The translations under genes were made by a program, and so were the position numbers. Below, piece after piece: positions 1 through 8,709 of a stretch of 39,775 bases of DNA. Numbering within the stretch: the stretch's first letter is position 1; each line of letters starts with the position of its first letter. Under the pieces are notes generated by a model. That model worked only from the letters and a program-made list of their open reading frames with translations. It did not search any database and was not told the origin of the DNA. Origin of the DNA: Candidatus Gastranaerophilales bacterium (GTDB taxonomy: Bacteria > Cyanobacteriota > Vampirovibrionia > Gastranaerophilales > Gastranaerophilaceae); the NCBI GenBank assembly GCA_944324835.1, contig CALUXV010000012.1:1-39775 (forward strand). The letters are read 5' to 3'.

Positions 1-421
1 CTTGTATTAATGCATTTATATCAACATCGCAAACACCGTCACCGTATGTAAGCAGGAATGTTTCATTATTTAGATATTTTTCTGCTTTTTTTATTCTTGA
101 ACCGGTCATTGTGTTTTCTCCTGTATAAAGCATTGTAACTTTCCAGGGTTCTGTTTTCATTTTATGAATTTCAACAGAATTATTAACCATATCTACAGTA
201 ATATCAGAGTAGCGGTTGTAATAGTTTATAAAATAATCTTTTATTACGTGTGATTTGTATCCGGTTAGAATAATAAAATCGTTAAATCCGTAATATGAAT
301 AAATCTTCATAATATGCCACAAAATTGGTTTGCCGCCAATTTCTACCATTGGTTTTGGTATTAATCTTGTTTCTTCTGATAAACGTGTTCCCAGTCCGCC
401 TGCAAGTATAACTACTTTCAT
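1..421 (-). CDS. rfbF: Glucose-1-phosphate cytidylyltransferase (RfbF), 3' end outside window
   Basis: RfbF joins CTP and glucose-1-phosphate to CDP-glucose, the cytosolic entry to CDP-linked deoxysugars of O-antigen or other surface glycans. I translated the reverse strand from the ATG at 421: 140 residues are visible, beginning MKVVILAGGLGTRLSEETR, the sugar-nucleotidyltransferase signature with the nucleotide-binding G-G-x-G-T-R loop, followed by IPKPMVEIGGKPILWHIM, where the lysine is the expected substrate contact. The wording of this region, and the later MTGSRIKKAEKYL, fits RfbF rather than the glucose-1-phosphate thymidylyl- or uridylyltransferases. The start has a GAGG site 8 bases upstream lying inside the end of the preceding glycosyltransferase gene, which stops 3 bases before this ATG, so the two are translationally close and in one operon. 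The family is about 255 residues, so roughly the last 45% is missing because of the window edge. An rfbG-type dehydratase would be expected next. Confidence 0.9.
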   Translation of the reverse strand, partial: MKVVILAGGLGTRLSEETRLIPKPMVEIGGKPILWHIMKIYSYYGFNDFIILTGYKSHVIKDYFINYYNRYSDITVDMVNNSVEIHKMKTEPWKVTMLYTGENTMTGSRIKKAEKYLNNETFLLTYGDGVCDVDINALIQ

Positions 422-424
422 TAA

Positions 425-1360
425 TTATTCCTCAAAATTTATTCGTTCTTTTTCTACAACATATTTTGTAAAAGATACTCTATCCAATACAGCCATAAGA
501 TATTCTCCGATTATTCCTAAGAATAACATTTGCATTGATACAAAAAATGTGACAATCAGAATTAGTGGTGCAATACCGGCTGAGAATGTAGTCCAATGCG
601 TAAGTTTAAAAATTGTATAGCATATACCGATAAATAGTGAGATAACACTAAAAATTCCGCCTGTATATATCATCATTTTCATTGGAGCTTTACTTGTATG
701 AATAAGTGAATTCATTGCAGTATCAAAATATTTGAAAAAGTTGTATGTAGTCTGGCCTTTTTCTCGAATATTTTGTTTATATTGTATTAAAAATGGTTTA
801 TATCCGAGGGTTGGAATAATGTTTCGCAAAATCGGATTATGATCTTTTATTTTTCTGAATTCTTCTATTACTGATTTGTCATATAGTCCATATCCAATAA
901 CGTGTTTATACTGTTTTATATCAGAAAGATTCTTTATTATTTTGTAATACAAAGAACGAACCATATACATCAATTTAGATTCTTTTGATGCGATTTTTTG
1001 ACCCCAGACAACTTTTTCACCGTCTTCCCATTTTTTAATAAATTCAGGGATGAGTTCGTAAGGGTCTTGTCTGTCAGCCATCACAAGTATCACTGCATCT
1101 CCGGAAGAAGATAGCAGGGCATTCATTGTTGAGCATTCAGGACCAAAATTTCTATTATTTAAAATAACTTTTACACGTTTATCTTTTTGGGCTAAATCTC
1201 TAAATATTTTTTCAGAATTGTCAGTAGAATCATTATCCGCAAAAATTATTTCAAATTCATATCCTTCGATGGTTTCTATAATATTTTTCAATAAAGAATA
1301 TGAATCAGATATATTTTCCTCCTCGTTATAGCACGGAATAACAACACTAACTTTTTTCAT
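425..1360 (-). CDS. GtrB-like polyprenyl-phosphate glycosyltransferase (GT2 with two C-terminal membrane helices)
   Basis: Likely transfers a sugar from a nucleotide donor to undecaprenyl phosphate on the cytoplasmic face of the inner membrane. The N-terminal GT2 fold starts with VSVVIPCYNEEENI (residues 4-17), has a DNDST turn and NRNFGPECSTMNALLSSSGD, and then MADRQDP, where GtrB/DPM1 proteins usually show DLQDP; leucine is replaced by arginine but both aspartates remain. Residues about 230-255 and 263-290 form two hydrophobic helices, the usual membrane anchor of GtrB/ArnC-type enzymes. At 311 residues it has the usual family length. ATG 1360 has AGGAG 7 bases upstream. It lies between gtrA (40 bases upstream) and rfbF (3 bases downstream), so the donor or final glycan may involve CDP-sugars, which is inference. 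The exact sugar cannot be read from the sequence. Confidence 0.88.
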   Translation of the reverse strand: MKKVSVVIPCYNEEENISDSYSLLKNIIETIEGYEFEIIFADNDSTDNSEKIFRDLAQKDKRVKVILNNRNFGPECSTMNALLSSSGDAVILVMADRQDPYELIPEFIKKWEDGEKVVWGQKIASKESKLMYMVRSLYYKIIKNLSDIKQYKHVIGYGLYDKSVIEEFRKIKDHNPILRNIIPTLGYKPFLIQYKQNIREKGQTTYNFFKYFDTAMNSLIHTSKAPMKMMIYTGGIFSVISLFIGICYTIFKLTHWTTFSAGIAPLILIVTFFVSMQMLFLGIIGEYLMAVLDRVSFTKYVVEKERINFEE

Positions 1361-1400
1361 TCTTTCTCCTTAATTATGATTTATAATATCATAAAATGTT

Positions 1401-1856
1401 TTAATTAAAAACAAATTTTTTCATTAAAAAGAAAGATAGGATGGCGTTTGGAAGTAATATTATTGCGTAATTTAAGTAATAATTGGACATGCCGATTAAT
1501 GTAAAGATTTTTAAACACAAAACCGTTAAAAAATAAACAAATACGTATACAGAGATAAATCGTAAAAGTAGTCTGTTGTTATTATTTTTAAATACAATAC
1601 ATCCTGTTGTTTTGAAGTTGAATAGTACTCCTAAAACCGTTGCAATTAATGTTGCTGCGGCATAATGAAGCGAACAAAAAATACAAAGAGAAAATACAAT
1701 GTATCCCCAGAGAGTATTTAGTCCGCCGACAAGCAGAAATTTTACAAACTGCCAGTTTATATTATATTTCAGACATAAATTTTTTAAGAAAATTTTTCTT
1801 CTCCTTTTATGATATGTAATGTTGTATTTTATATCATGTCCATATTTAAACTTCAA
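1401..1856 (-). CDS. GtrA family membrane protein (putative lipid-linked sugar flippase)
   Basis: GtrA proteins are small four-helix inner-membrane proteins thought to flip undecaprenyl-phosphate-linked sugars to the periplasmic side. The core begins FVKFLLVGGLNTLWGYIVF, the family signature, followed by three more hydrophobic stretches and a positively charged C-terminus (MKKFVFN), with the typical NFK motif (GVLFNFKTTG) in the middle. The start is uncertain. The longest reading begins at TTG 1856, 10-12 bases after a GGAGG site, and gives 151 residues with an unusually basic 35-residue extension before the first helix. That GGAGG is one arm of a 12-bp stem (1866-1906). A second AGGAGA site lies inside the frame just before KIFLKNL, so an internal non-ATG start is possible. 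GtrA next to GtrB and a large membrane transferase is the classic three-gene gtr arrangement. Confidence 0.85.
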   Translation of the reverse strand: MKFKYGHDIKYNITYHKRRRKIFLKNLCLKYNINWQFVKFLLVGGLNTLWGYIVFSLCIFCSLHYAAATLIATVLGVLFNFKTTGCIVFKNNNNRLLLRFISVYVFVYFLTVLCLKIFTLIGMSNYYLNYAIILLPNAILSFFLMKKFVFN

Positions 1857-1865
1857 ATAATATAA

Positions 1866-1906
1866 ACACCTCCAAAATTATATTTTATTTTTTCTTTTGG
1901 AGGTGT
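1866..1906 (-). promoter_or_regulatory. Intercistronic stem-loop that pairs the gtrA Shine-Dalgarno sequence
   Basis: ACACCTCCAAAA at 1866-1877 and TTTTGGAGGTGT at 1895-1906 are perfect 12-base inverted repeats with a 17-base loop. On the minus-strand transcript the CCTCC of the 5' arm base-pairs with the GGAGG that would be the ribosome binding site of gtrA. It sits between the stop of the large transferase gene and the gtrA start. The bases after the 3' arm are T-rich but not a clean U-run, so it could be either a weak terminator or a translational switch. Confidence 0.6.
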
Positions 1907-1924
1907 CTAATATTTTTTATTATT

Positions 1925-4189
1925 TTACTTTTCAGGTTTTAATTTCCCGTTTTTTATATCTGTAATAACTCGATGGAGTTCTTTTTCATCCGTAACCAGT
2001 ACGATTAAATCTCCTTTGATATATATTGATTCTTCTGCCGGCCATGCTTTCATGTTTTGTAATACACCGGAATCATACAGGTTGTTTAATCGCGCAGCGT
2101 ATCCATTATAATTTCTTTTTAAAGATTTAAAAAGAGTATAAGGGATAGTGCTGGTATTACGAGTTTTTATAAAGTTTCCAGGATAATAAAATTCATTAGC
2201 AACAAATGGTGTTGCAGAATGATCAAATGGGTGTAATAATAACCCAACACTGTGTATTGTTTTAAGTCCGGTAGTATAATACTTGCATCTTGCGCTGTTA
2301 TTAGCACCTATTTGAATATAATGATATGCTTTTTTAGAATTGAAATTTGGGTTTGACTCAATACGCATAATAATTCGATTGAAAAGCATTTTTTCCGTTT
2401 CTAACCCAAATGACCATACTTTTTGTGCCCACAAATCATTTACTGCAGAAGTAAATAGGATTACTGTTGTAATTAATAAAACCATATTTTTATATACAAC
2501 TTCTTTATTTATGAGAATAAATAAAGCTGCAACGATAAGCACCCTAAAATAAACTAATCCGAATAAATCAATTCTTGGGACTAAAAATTGCGGGTCTGCA
2601 CAAATCATTGTTGCTGTTTTGGTTCCTATTATGGCAAAGAATAATAACCCAAATTGTAAACATTTGACGATTAAATTCTTAGATTTTATATTTGAATTTA
2701 ATTTGAATGCAAGTAAAACAACAAGCATTATTAGTAATAATGTAAACATTTCACATAAGTGATTTGGTATAAATGGATGCTGATAAGAGTATAACTGCGT
2801 AAAGGCAATTTCTATACAATCCATTATTCTGCCCGGTAAGTCGTGTAAAGAGATTGGATTTATTGTATAAAAATCTCTTAATATTCCGGTTATTTTTAGT
2901 AGCATAAGAACTATTTTAAAAATAACTCCGGCAATTAAAATATCAACTGCTGCCGGTATGGATTTGGAAACGAAGGATTTAATACTATTAGTTTCTCCAT
3001 CCCAATCTAATGATTTTATGAATAATTTGCCTAATAGGACAATTACCAATGTGTTTATAAAACTCGGATAGACAGATAATGCCCAGTTAAATAAAAGGAT
3101 TGACAGTATGTTTATTGATATAAATTGCAAAATAGATGTTCTGCGCATATATTCAAGAGATTTTTCTGCCAGAATAAACCCTAAAATGATTGCAAAAGGT
3201 GCAATATATATTTCCGGTTGTCCTTGTATATAATAAGTCCATTCCAGAGTAAAAGGCTGTATTGTTAATAATAAACCGCATATAACATACATGTATAATT
3301 TTTTAGGAACTTCCCAGAATATATTTAAAGCAACTGCTCCGGCTGCAAATCCTGTGAATGCCGCTAAATAAGTAAGAATAGGAATATACTGACCATCTAA
3401 TAGTATATTTTTTATTAAATTAGCTCCATATCTCCCCATCCATGTGTCTGTATTAATAGGACGAGCGTGGTATATCCACCACCAGTCATGATTTCCTCTA
3501 AACATCGTTATTATGTTTATTGAAAAGACAATGAATAATGTGCCCAAAATCATCCAAAACGTTTTAATATATAGAGGGTCAATGTTTTGAATTTTTTCTT
3601 TTATTTTTGCCCACAAATCATTACGATTTGAATACGGTATAAACATTAATCCTATAAGTGCAATGAATAAAGCTATATCTTTTATGTAATTATTTAAATC
3701 TATTTGTAATAGATGTACCTTTGATTTGTATGTGATATTTATATTATCACCTTGATTAATTGTAACTTTATAAACTTTTGGTTTTTTAGCCGGTACTATT
3801 ATTTTTTTATCGGTAATAATATCATTGTTATTTATCTTGATTTTTATATCTTTAAATTTTATATTTCCAGTGTAAACATATACTTCTTTACCTGAATTAT
3901 GATATCCGGGTGCCATAAGTACAACGTTCAATTTGCAATTGGAATCAGCTTTTAATTTTAAATCTGTTTTGCGGTAAAATGCCCAGGTACGTTTTCTAAT
4001 TTCATAATACTTTTTAGAATTTTTACCTTGTATTTCTCTGAATTTTACTGACTTATCAGTTGTCAAGTTTTGTATAGTTGCATTATTATTCGGATAAAGA
4101 CGAACAATAGTTGGTTCTTTGGTGTATGCAAAATATGATACTACTAAAAATACAAAAAATAGTATCAGCATAACTGTTTTCTTTAGCAT
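1925..4189 (-). CDS. Large polytopic glycosyltransferase, GtrII-like
   Basis: A 754-residue inner-membrane protein with one helix near the N-terminus (MLKKTVMLILFFVFLVVSYF), a periplasmic beta-rich region of about 150 residues, then roughly ten further membrane helices and a soluble C-terminal part. The loop IITMFRGNHDWWWIYHAR followed by TDTWMGRYGANLI resembles the acidic first loop of GtrII-type glucosyltransferases, which move a lipid-linked sugar onto surface polysaccharide at the periplasmic face. I call it GtrII-like mainly from this loop, the topology and the gtrA and gtrB genes downstream; remote homology, so moderate certainty. I chose ATG 4189 because a strong GGAGG stands just before it; a start 36 bases further upstream is open but lacks this site. 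The 150-base gap upstream is very AT-rich and holds a 7-bp inverted repeat, TATGATA/TATCATA, at 4257-4275. Confidence 0.65.
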   Translation of the reverse strand: MLKKTVMLILFFVFLVVSYFAYTKEPTIVRLYPNNNATIQNLTTDKSVKFREIQGKNSKKYYEIRKRTWAFYRKTDLKLKADSNCKLNVVLMAPGYHNSGKEVYVYTGNIKFKDIKIKINNNDIITDKKIIVPAKKPKVYKVTINQGDNINITYKSKVHLLQIDLNNYIKDIALFIALIGLMFIPYSNRNDLWAKIKEKIQNIDPLYIKTFWMILGTLFIVFSINIITMFRGNHDWWWIYHARPINTDTWMGRYGANLIKNILLDGQYIPILTYLAAFTGFAAGAVALNIFWEVPKKLYMYVICGLLLTIQPFTLEWTYYIQGQPEIYIAPFAIILGFILAEKSLEYMRRTSILQFISINILSILLFNWALSVYPSFINTLVIVLLGKLFIKSLDWDGETNSIKSFVSKSIPAAVDILIAGVIFKIVLMLLKITGILRDFYTINPISLHDLPGRIMDCIEIAFTQLYSYQHPFIPNHLCEMFTLLLIMLVVLLAFKLNSNIKSKNLIVKCLQFGLLFFAIIGTKTATMICADPQFLVPRIDLFGLVYFRVLIVAALFILINKEVVYKNMVLLITTVILFTSAVNDLWAQKVWSFGLETEKMLFNRIIMRIESNPNFNSKKAYHYIQIGANNSARCKYYTTGLKTIHSVGLLLHPFDHSATPFVANEFYYPGNFIKTRNTSTIPYTLFKSLKRNYNGYAARLNNLYDSGVLQNMKAWPAEESIYIKGDLIVLVTDEKELHRVITDIKNGKLKPEK

Positions 4190-4341
4190 TAAATCCCTCC
4201 TTATTCTACAGGTGTTTAAATTCACCCTTCTAAAATAATTAAATAAAATATATTAATATGATAAATAGTATCATAAATAGATTAGATTTATGATGTGTAA
4301 TTAACATTTCTTAATCTAAGGATAATTTAAATATTATTTTT

Positions 4342-5715
4342 TTAACCGACAAAATGCAGAAGGTAAATTGTAACCAGTGAGAAGTACACAAACAAACCGA
4401 CAACATCTATTGTTGTTGCAATTACCGGCCCTGATGCGATAGCCGGATCTACTTTAAATTTTTTCAATACAAATGGTGTGCACGTACCGATAACTGTTGC
4501 TGTTGTCATATTAATTACCATTGCAAGTCCTACAATTACTCCAAGAGCAATGCTATGCTGCCATCTTGATGTCACAAGAGTTACAAGCGCTCCAAAGACA
4601 ACCCCTATCAATAATCCGATTGCCGCTTCTCTAAATATATGATACATCGCAGATTTCAAATTAACTTGACCGGTTGATAAGCCGCGAACCATAAGTGTAA
4701 TACTTTGCGTCCCGATATTACCGCCAAGACCGGCCAACAACGGCATAAATATTGCAATTATCGGCAAAGCATGTAATGTTGTGTCAAAGAAATTAGCAAC
4801 GTTTACTGCTATAAATTCCCCGAGTAACGTAATAAACAGCCAGGGAGTTCTTGCTTTAACCGCATGAAGAATATTCCCCGACAGAATATCATCTTCATCT
4901 TCAACCATTTCGGTTGCGATACCTGAAGATGTATAAATTTCATCGGTTGTTTCTTCTTCAACGATATCCTGAGCATCATCCCATGTGACAATACCTTTTA
5001 GCCTGTTATACAAATCAACTACAGGAAGTGCGTTGAACTGGTATTTCATAAATTCATCCGCAATATAATCCTGCAAATCATCAACGTGAAGTTTTACAAT
5101 ATCACGTGTCATAATATCAACAACTTTTTGATGAACGGGTGATGTCAAAAGTTTTCTAAGTGAAACAACCCCCATCAAGTGATTTTGCTTATCTACAACA
5201 TATACATAATACAAATCCATATTGTCTTTTTCTGCTTTAATACGAATTGTATTCAAAACCCCTTCAACATCCATATCGGTAGAAACAGTTAATACAAGAG
5301 GGTTCATAATCCCGCCGGCAGATTCTTCGTTGTAGGTCAACAGTTCTCTGACTTCAGATGAAAACTTATGCGGAAGTTTGTCAAGATAAGATTCCGTATC
5401 ATCTTCTTCCATATCGCCGAGAACGTCTGCCGCTTCGTCGTGAGGCATTTTAGCAATCAAGCGTGATGCATACTCTTCATCAACTTCACCCAAAAGTTCA
5501 ACCTGAAGCTGAGGAGGCAGGTATTCAAGTAAATCCGCTGCTTTTTCTTCGTCCAGCTGTTTGAAACAGGCAAGACGTTCTTTGGGATTAAGTTCTGCAA
5601 ATATATCCGTCAAATCTGCAGCATGATATCCGTCTAAAGTTTCTTTTAATTGCTTTAGATTCTCATCATCTATTATTTCCCGCAAGCGGTCTACTATGCT
5701 TTCAATATTTATCAT
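4342..5715 (-). CDS. mgtE: Magnesium transporter MgtE
   Basis: MgtE is a dimeric inner-membrane Mg2+ channel gated by cytosolic Mg2+. The protein shows all three parts: an N-terminal helical superhelix (DLTDIFAELNPKERLACF, ADLLEYLPPQLQVELLGEV, repeated acidic Mg2+-sensing segments), a CBS-domain pair (about residues 135-255, with YYVYVVDKQNHLMGVVSLRK and NALPVVDLYNRLKGIVTWDD), and a C-terminal five-helix pore domain containing PLLAGLGGNIGTQS, the family signature. Length of 457 residues is normal. The ATG at 5715 is preferred over a GTG at 5730 because the latter overlaps a TATAAT box at 5722-5727. That box is 6 bases before the ATG and no Shine-Dalgarno site is seen, so the mRNA may be leaderless. 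It is transcribed away from argS. Confidence 0.95.
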   Translation of the reverse strand: MINIESIVDRLREIIDDENLKQLKETLDGYHAADLTDIFAELNPKERLACFKQLDEEKAADLLEYLPPQLQVELLGEVDEEYASRLIAKMPHDEAADVLGDMEEDDTESYLDKLPHKFSSEVRELLTYNEESAGGIMNPLVLTVSTDMDVEGVLNTIRIKAEKDNMDLYYVYVVDKQNHLMGVVSLRKLLTSPVHQKVVDIMTRDIVKLHVDDLQDYIADEFMKYQFNALPVVDLYNRLKGIVTWDDAQDIVEEETTDEIYTSSGIATEMVEDEDDILSGNILHAVKARTPWLFITLLGEFIAVNVANFFDTTLHALPIIAIFMPLLAGLGGNIGTQSITLMVRGLSTGQVNLKSAMYHIFREAAIGLLIGVVFGALVTLVTSRWQHSIALGVIVGLAMVINMTTATVIGTCTPFVLKKFKVDPAIASGPVIATTIDVVGLFVYFSLVTIYLLHFVG

Positions 5716-5721
5716 AATTTC

Positions 5722-5753
5722 ATTATACACGAAACATCTTTTTGCGATATAAT
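5722..5753. promoter_or_regulatory. Divergent -10 boxes of mgtE (-) and argS (+)
   Basis: A TATAAT lies on the minus strand at 5722-5727, 6 bases before the mgtE ATG, and another on the plus strand at 5748-5753, 34 bases before the argS ATG. No good -35 hexamer is visible at 16-18 bases from either, so the call rests on the -10 boxes and the divergent gene layout. Confidence 0.45.
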
Positions 5754-5787
5754 TATACCACTGGAAGATATTATTAAAGAGGTAAAA

Positions 5788-7497
5788 ATGTATAAAAACG
5801 TATTATTAACAGATGTAGAAAATGCAATAATCAAGGCTGTCGAAGAAAAAAAACTCGGAAGTATGGAAGAATATACAAAAGGTTCTTTAACAATTGAAAA
5901 GCCTAAAAATCCTGATTTTGGCGATTTTGCCGTAAACGTATCATCACTTGCACGTCAGGCTAAAATTGCACCTCCAATGATTGCCAACGCAATTGTTGAA
6001 AACCTTAAAGACAAAGAATATGAAACATCTGTTGTCGGCGGTTTTATTAATTTTAAACTATCTAACAAAATGCTTGCGGATGTAATTCAAGAAATTCTTG
6101 ATAAAAAAGAAAGCTACGGAAAAGGAGAAAATGTGACTCCTGAAAAAATTATTCTTGAATACGTTTCCGCAAATCCGACAGGGCCTTTCCATATCGGTCA
6201 TGGTAGATGGGCTGCTATGGGAAGCGCACTTGCAAACCTTTTAAAATTCTACGGATATGATGTTTTTCAAGAATTTTATATTAATGATGCCGGTTCTCAA
6301 ATCCAAAAACTGGGTCGCTCTCTTTTAATTCGTGTTAAACAGGAACTCGGAGAAAATGTTGATTTCCCTCAAGATGAGGAAGAAAGAAAAAATTATTACG
6401 CAGGAGAATACTTAGTACCTGTTGCAAAGAAATTCCTTGAAGAAAATCAGCCGACAGAGGATATAAACGTATTATCAGATTATGCAAAAAATTATATGGA
6501 AAATGTTCAAAAAGAATTACTTGAAAAATTCCGTGTTCATTTTGACAAATTCTATTCAGAACTTGACTTGCATAAATCAGGGAAAGTTGATGTATGCTAT
6601 AAAAAATTACAAGACAGCGGAAAACTTTATGAAAAAGAAGGAGCTGTATGGTTTAAATCCTCTGAATACGGTGATGATCAGGACAGAGTTATCAAAAAAG
6701 CAGACGGTTCTAACACTTATCTGACAGCAGATATTGCATATCATATTGACAAACTTGAAAGAGGATTCGATAGACTGATTAATATCTGGGGGGCAGATCA
6801 TCACGGTTATGTTCCCAGAGTAAAAGCATCTATTGAAGCTCTCGGCTATGACCCGAATAAACTTGAAGTTCTGTTAGGACAGCTTGTAAATCTCGTTATC
6901 AACGGTGAAGAAGTTCGTATGGGTAAACGCCGTAATATGGTTACATTAGAAGAACTTATTGATGAAGTCGGTATTGATGCAACAAGATTCTGGATGTGCA
7001 TGAGAAATATTGATACAACATTGGATTTTGATATAGAACTTGCAAAAACAGCATCTGATGAAAACCCTGTATTCTATGTTCAATACGCACATGCCAGAGT
7101 TTGTTCAATCTTAAGAAATCTTGTAAAAGAAAAACTTAATACTGAAACCGGTGAAAAATTACCGGCTCCGATGACTGATGAAGAATATAAAAATGCAATT
7201 TCAACGATTGATTATAATGCAATGGAAAAAGCTATACCAACAGCTAAAAAACTAATCTTGAAACTTGAAGAATACAAATCTATGATTGAAGCATCCGCAC
7301 AAAACAGAACAGTTTATACCGTATGCCGTTATGTTCAGGAACTTGCCGGAGAATTTCATTCATTCTACAACTCAAATAGAGTTATTACTGATGATAGAGA
7401 TTTGATGAAATCAAGAGTAGCATTAGTATATTCAATAAAAACTGTTCTTAAGAACGCTCTTGATATACTGGGAGTAACTGCTCCTGAAAGGATGTAG
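5788..7497 (+). CDS. argS: Arginyl-tRNA synthetase
   Basis: Charges tRNA-Arg with arginine in the cytosol. The 569-residue protein has the order expected of ArgS: an N-terminal Add-1 domain (NPDFGDFAVNVS, GGFINFKLS), a class I Rossmann catalytic domain with HIGH at residues 135-138 inside ANPTGPFHIGHGRWAAMG, the region NIWGADHHGYVPRVKA, a modified KMSKS region VRMGKRRNMVTLEELID, where many ArgS lack the canonical lysine motif, and a C-terminal DALR anticodon-binding domain ending LDILGVTAPERM. An AGAGG site stands 5 bases before the ATG. The next gene begins 5 bases after the TAG stop, so a secreted hydrolase is probably co-transcribed with this housekeeping gene. Confidence 0.97.
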   Translation: MYKNVLLTDVENAIIKAVEEKKLGSMEEYTKGSLTIEKPKNPDFGDFAVNVSSLARQAKIAPPMIANAIVENLKDKEYETSVVGGFINFKLSNKMLADVIQEILDKKESYGKGENVTPEKIILEYVSANPTGPFHIGHGRWAAMGSALANLLKFYGYDVFQEFYINDAGSQIQKLGRSLLIRVKQELGENVDFPQDEEERKNYYAGEYLVPVAKKFLEENQPTEDINVLSDYAKNYMENVQKELLEKFRVHFDKFYSELDLHKSGKVDVCYKKLQDSGKLYEKEGAVWFKSSEYGDDQDRVIKKADGSNTYLTADIAYHIDKLERGFDRLINIWGADHHGYVPRVKASIEALGYDPNKLEVLLGQLVNLVINGEEVRMGKRRNMVTLEELIDEVGIDATRFWMCMRNIDTTLDFDIELAKTASDENPVFYVQYAHARVCSILRNLVKEKLNTETGEKLPAPMTDEEYKNAISTIDYNAMEKAIPTAKKLILKLEEYKSMIEASAQNRTVYTVCRYVQELAGEFHSFYNSNRVITDDRDLMKSRVALVYSIKTVLKNALDILGVTAPERM

Positions 7498-7502
7498 ACA
7501 TT

Positions 7503-8648
7503 ATGAAAAAATTCCTGTTAGTTTTATTAACAGTATTTATAGGAACTATAACAAACGCTGCAACACCAATAAAATTTATTTATCTGAATGGTTCCAATGC
7601 AAATACTGTTAATGATAAGGTTGCATTTACAACAGGGATGAATAATACTCAGGAATATGTAAAATCTATATTTGAAGCATCCGATTTTATAAATGAACAT
7701 CTTCTTAAAAACGGGGAATATACAATTTCTGAAAAGCCTTATGTGTTTTTCTGGGGATACCAGTCGCAGGAAGATTTAAATAATGTAAATAGTTGTTTGT
7801 TGTCAATGAAAATGATTAGCCCAAAGCTCGCACAATCTGTTAGAGGCCTTTTATTTCATTGTATGCATGATGCCATCTGGGTTCAAAAATCATACCATAT
7901 GCATTGTGTAGTAAATAATCTTCACCGGTATGTAATGAAAGCACACAAAAACGGTGAAAAAGTTATTCTTTCAGGACATAGTGCAGGTAGTTTTATTACT
8001 TACGAATATTTGATACATAAACTTCCGTGTATAACTCATGAACACCTGATTAAACGTATGGAATTAACAAATAACGGAAGAATTGACAAGTTTTACCAAG
8101 AGCATAAAATTAAACCAACCTGTCTGGATGCGATTACAGAATCAGGGTTTGCTCTTTATACCGCTGACGGGAAATTTGTAGGGGCAAGTTCTCTGAATAG
8201 ACTAAAAGAAGCCTATGAAAACCTTGATAAGTATACTGACTTAGTATGTGCACCGCAGGATGAAGTATTGGGAGTTGTCAATTTCGGCAGTCCGCTGGTT
8301 CTTTTTTATTCTGATATAAAAGACCCTAATATTGCAATTAATAAATACAACAAGGTACTGTTTGAATATATGAAAAATAGTAATATGTTTTTCTTAACGG
8401 TAAATTTTGCGGATGATCCGATTGGGTTCCCTGTTTCTCAAAATTATACAGCAGATGAAATGCAAAACATGAATAATTTAAATTTCTCAGACAATTCACG
8501 TGGGTTTATTTATAACAAATCTGATGTAAAAAGTCCTGCAACATTTGTAATGGCTCATTCATCATATTGGAAACACCCGAAAAAATTTGCAAAAGCAATG
8601 AGAGATGCTTATATTGAAGGGTATAATAATTTTTATCAAAATAATTAA
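7503..8648 (+). CDS. Secreted lipase-like alpha/beta hydrolase
   Basis: Residues 1-19 form a signal peptide (KKF, a hydrophobic run, then TNA/ATP as likely cleavage), so the protein is exported. ILSGHSAGSFITYEYL carries the serine-hydrolase elbow G-H-S-A-G with the nucleophile at about Ser160, as in triacylglycerol lipases and esterases. FGSPLVLFYSD and NFADDPIGFPVSQNY supply plausible positions for the acid, and MAHSSYWKHP for the catalytic histidine, but these two are assignments by position only. The substrate is unknown. The gene follows argS by 5 bases. At 381 residues it is longer than a minimal lipase, with several cysteines and histidines in the cap region (NSCLLSMKM, LLFHCMHDAIW). 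Confidence 0.7.
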   Translation: MKKFLLVLLTVFIGTITNAATPIKFIYLNGSNANTVNDKVAFTTGMNNTQEYVKSIFEASDFINEHLLKNGEYTISEKPYVFFWGYQSQEDLNNVNSCLLSMKMISPKLAQSVRGLLFHCMHDAIWVQKSYHMHCVVNNLHRYVMKAHKNGEKVILSGHSAGSFITYEYLIHKLPCITHEHLIKRMELTNNGRIDKFYQEHKIKPTCLDAITESGFALYTADGKFVGASSLNRLKEAYENLDKYTDLVCAPQDEVLGVVNFGSPLVLFYSDIKDPNIAINKYNKVLFEYMKNSNMFFLTVNFADDPIGFPVSQNYTADEMQNMNNLNFSDNSRGFIYNKSDVKSPATFVMAHSSYWKHPKKFAKAMRDAYIEGYNNFYQNN

Positions 8649-8654
8649 TTAAAA

Positions 8655-8709
8655 TGTTTGACATACCTAACAAAAAATGCTAAACTAAATTTGTTAGGCA
8701 AGTCAAACA
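8655..8709 (+). promoter_or_regulatory. Consensus promoter covered by a double palindromic operator
   Basis: TTGACA at 8658-8663 and TAAACT at 8681-8686 are separated by 17 bases. The segments 8652-8674 and 8690-8712 are inverted copies (20 of 23 bases pair). Each half is itself an imperfect palindrome of 18 bases: TGTTTGACATACCTAACA at 8655-8672 covers the -35, and TGTTAGGCAAGTCAAACA at 8692-8709 covers the expected transcription start. This is the geometry of a repressor binding two sites. The TTAGGCAAG core is reminiscent of DtxR/MntR-type metal-responsive boxes; that assignment is a guess. Confidence 0.7.

Noticed and set aside
4809-4991. Minus-strand frame of 60 residues inside mgtE.
   Set aside because: It is an alternative frame of a well-supported gene with low-complexity residues and no ribosome binding site of its own.
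7098-7500. Possible terminator or break between argS and the lipase-like gene.
   Set aside because: The gap is 5 bases, with no stem-loop or T-run, so the genes look co-transcribed.
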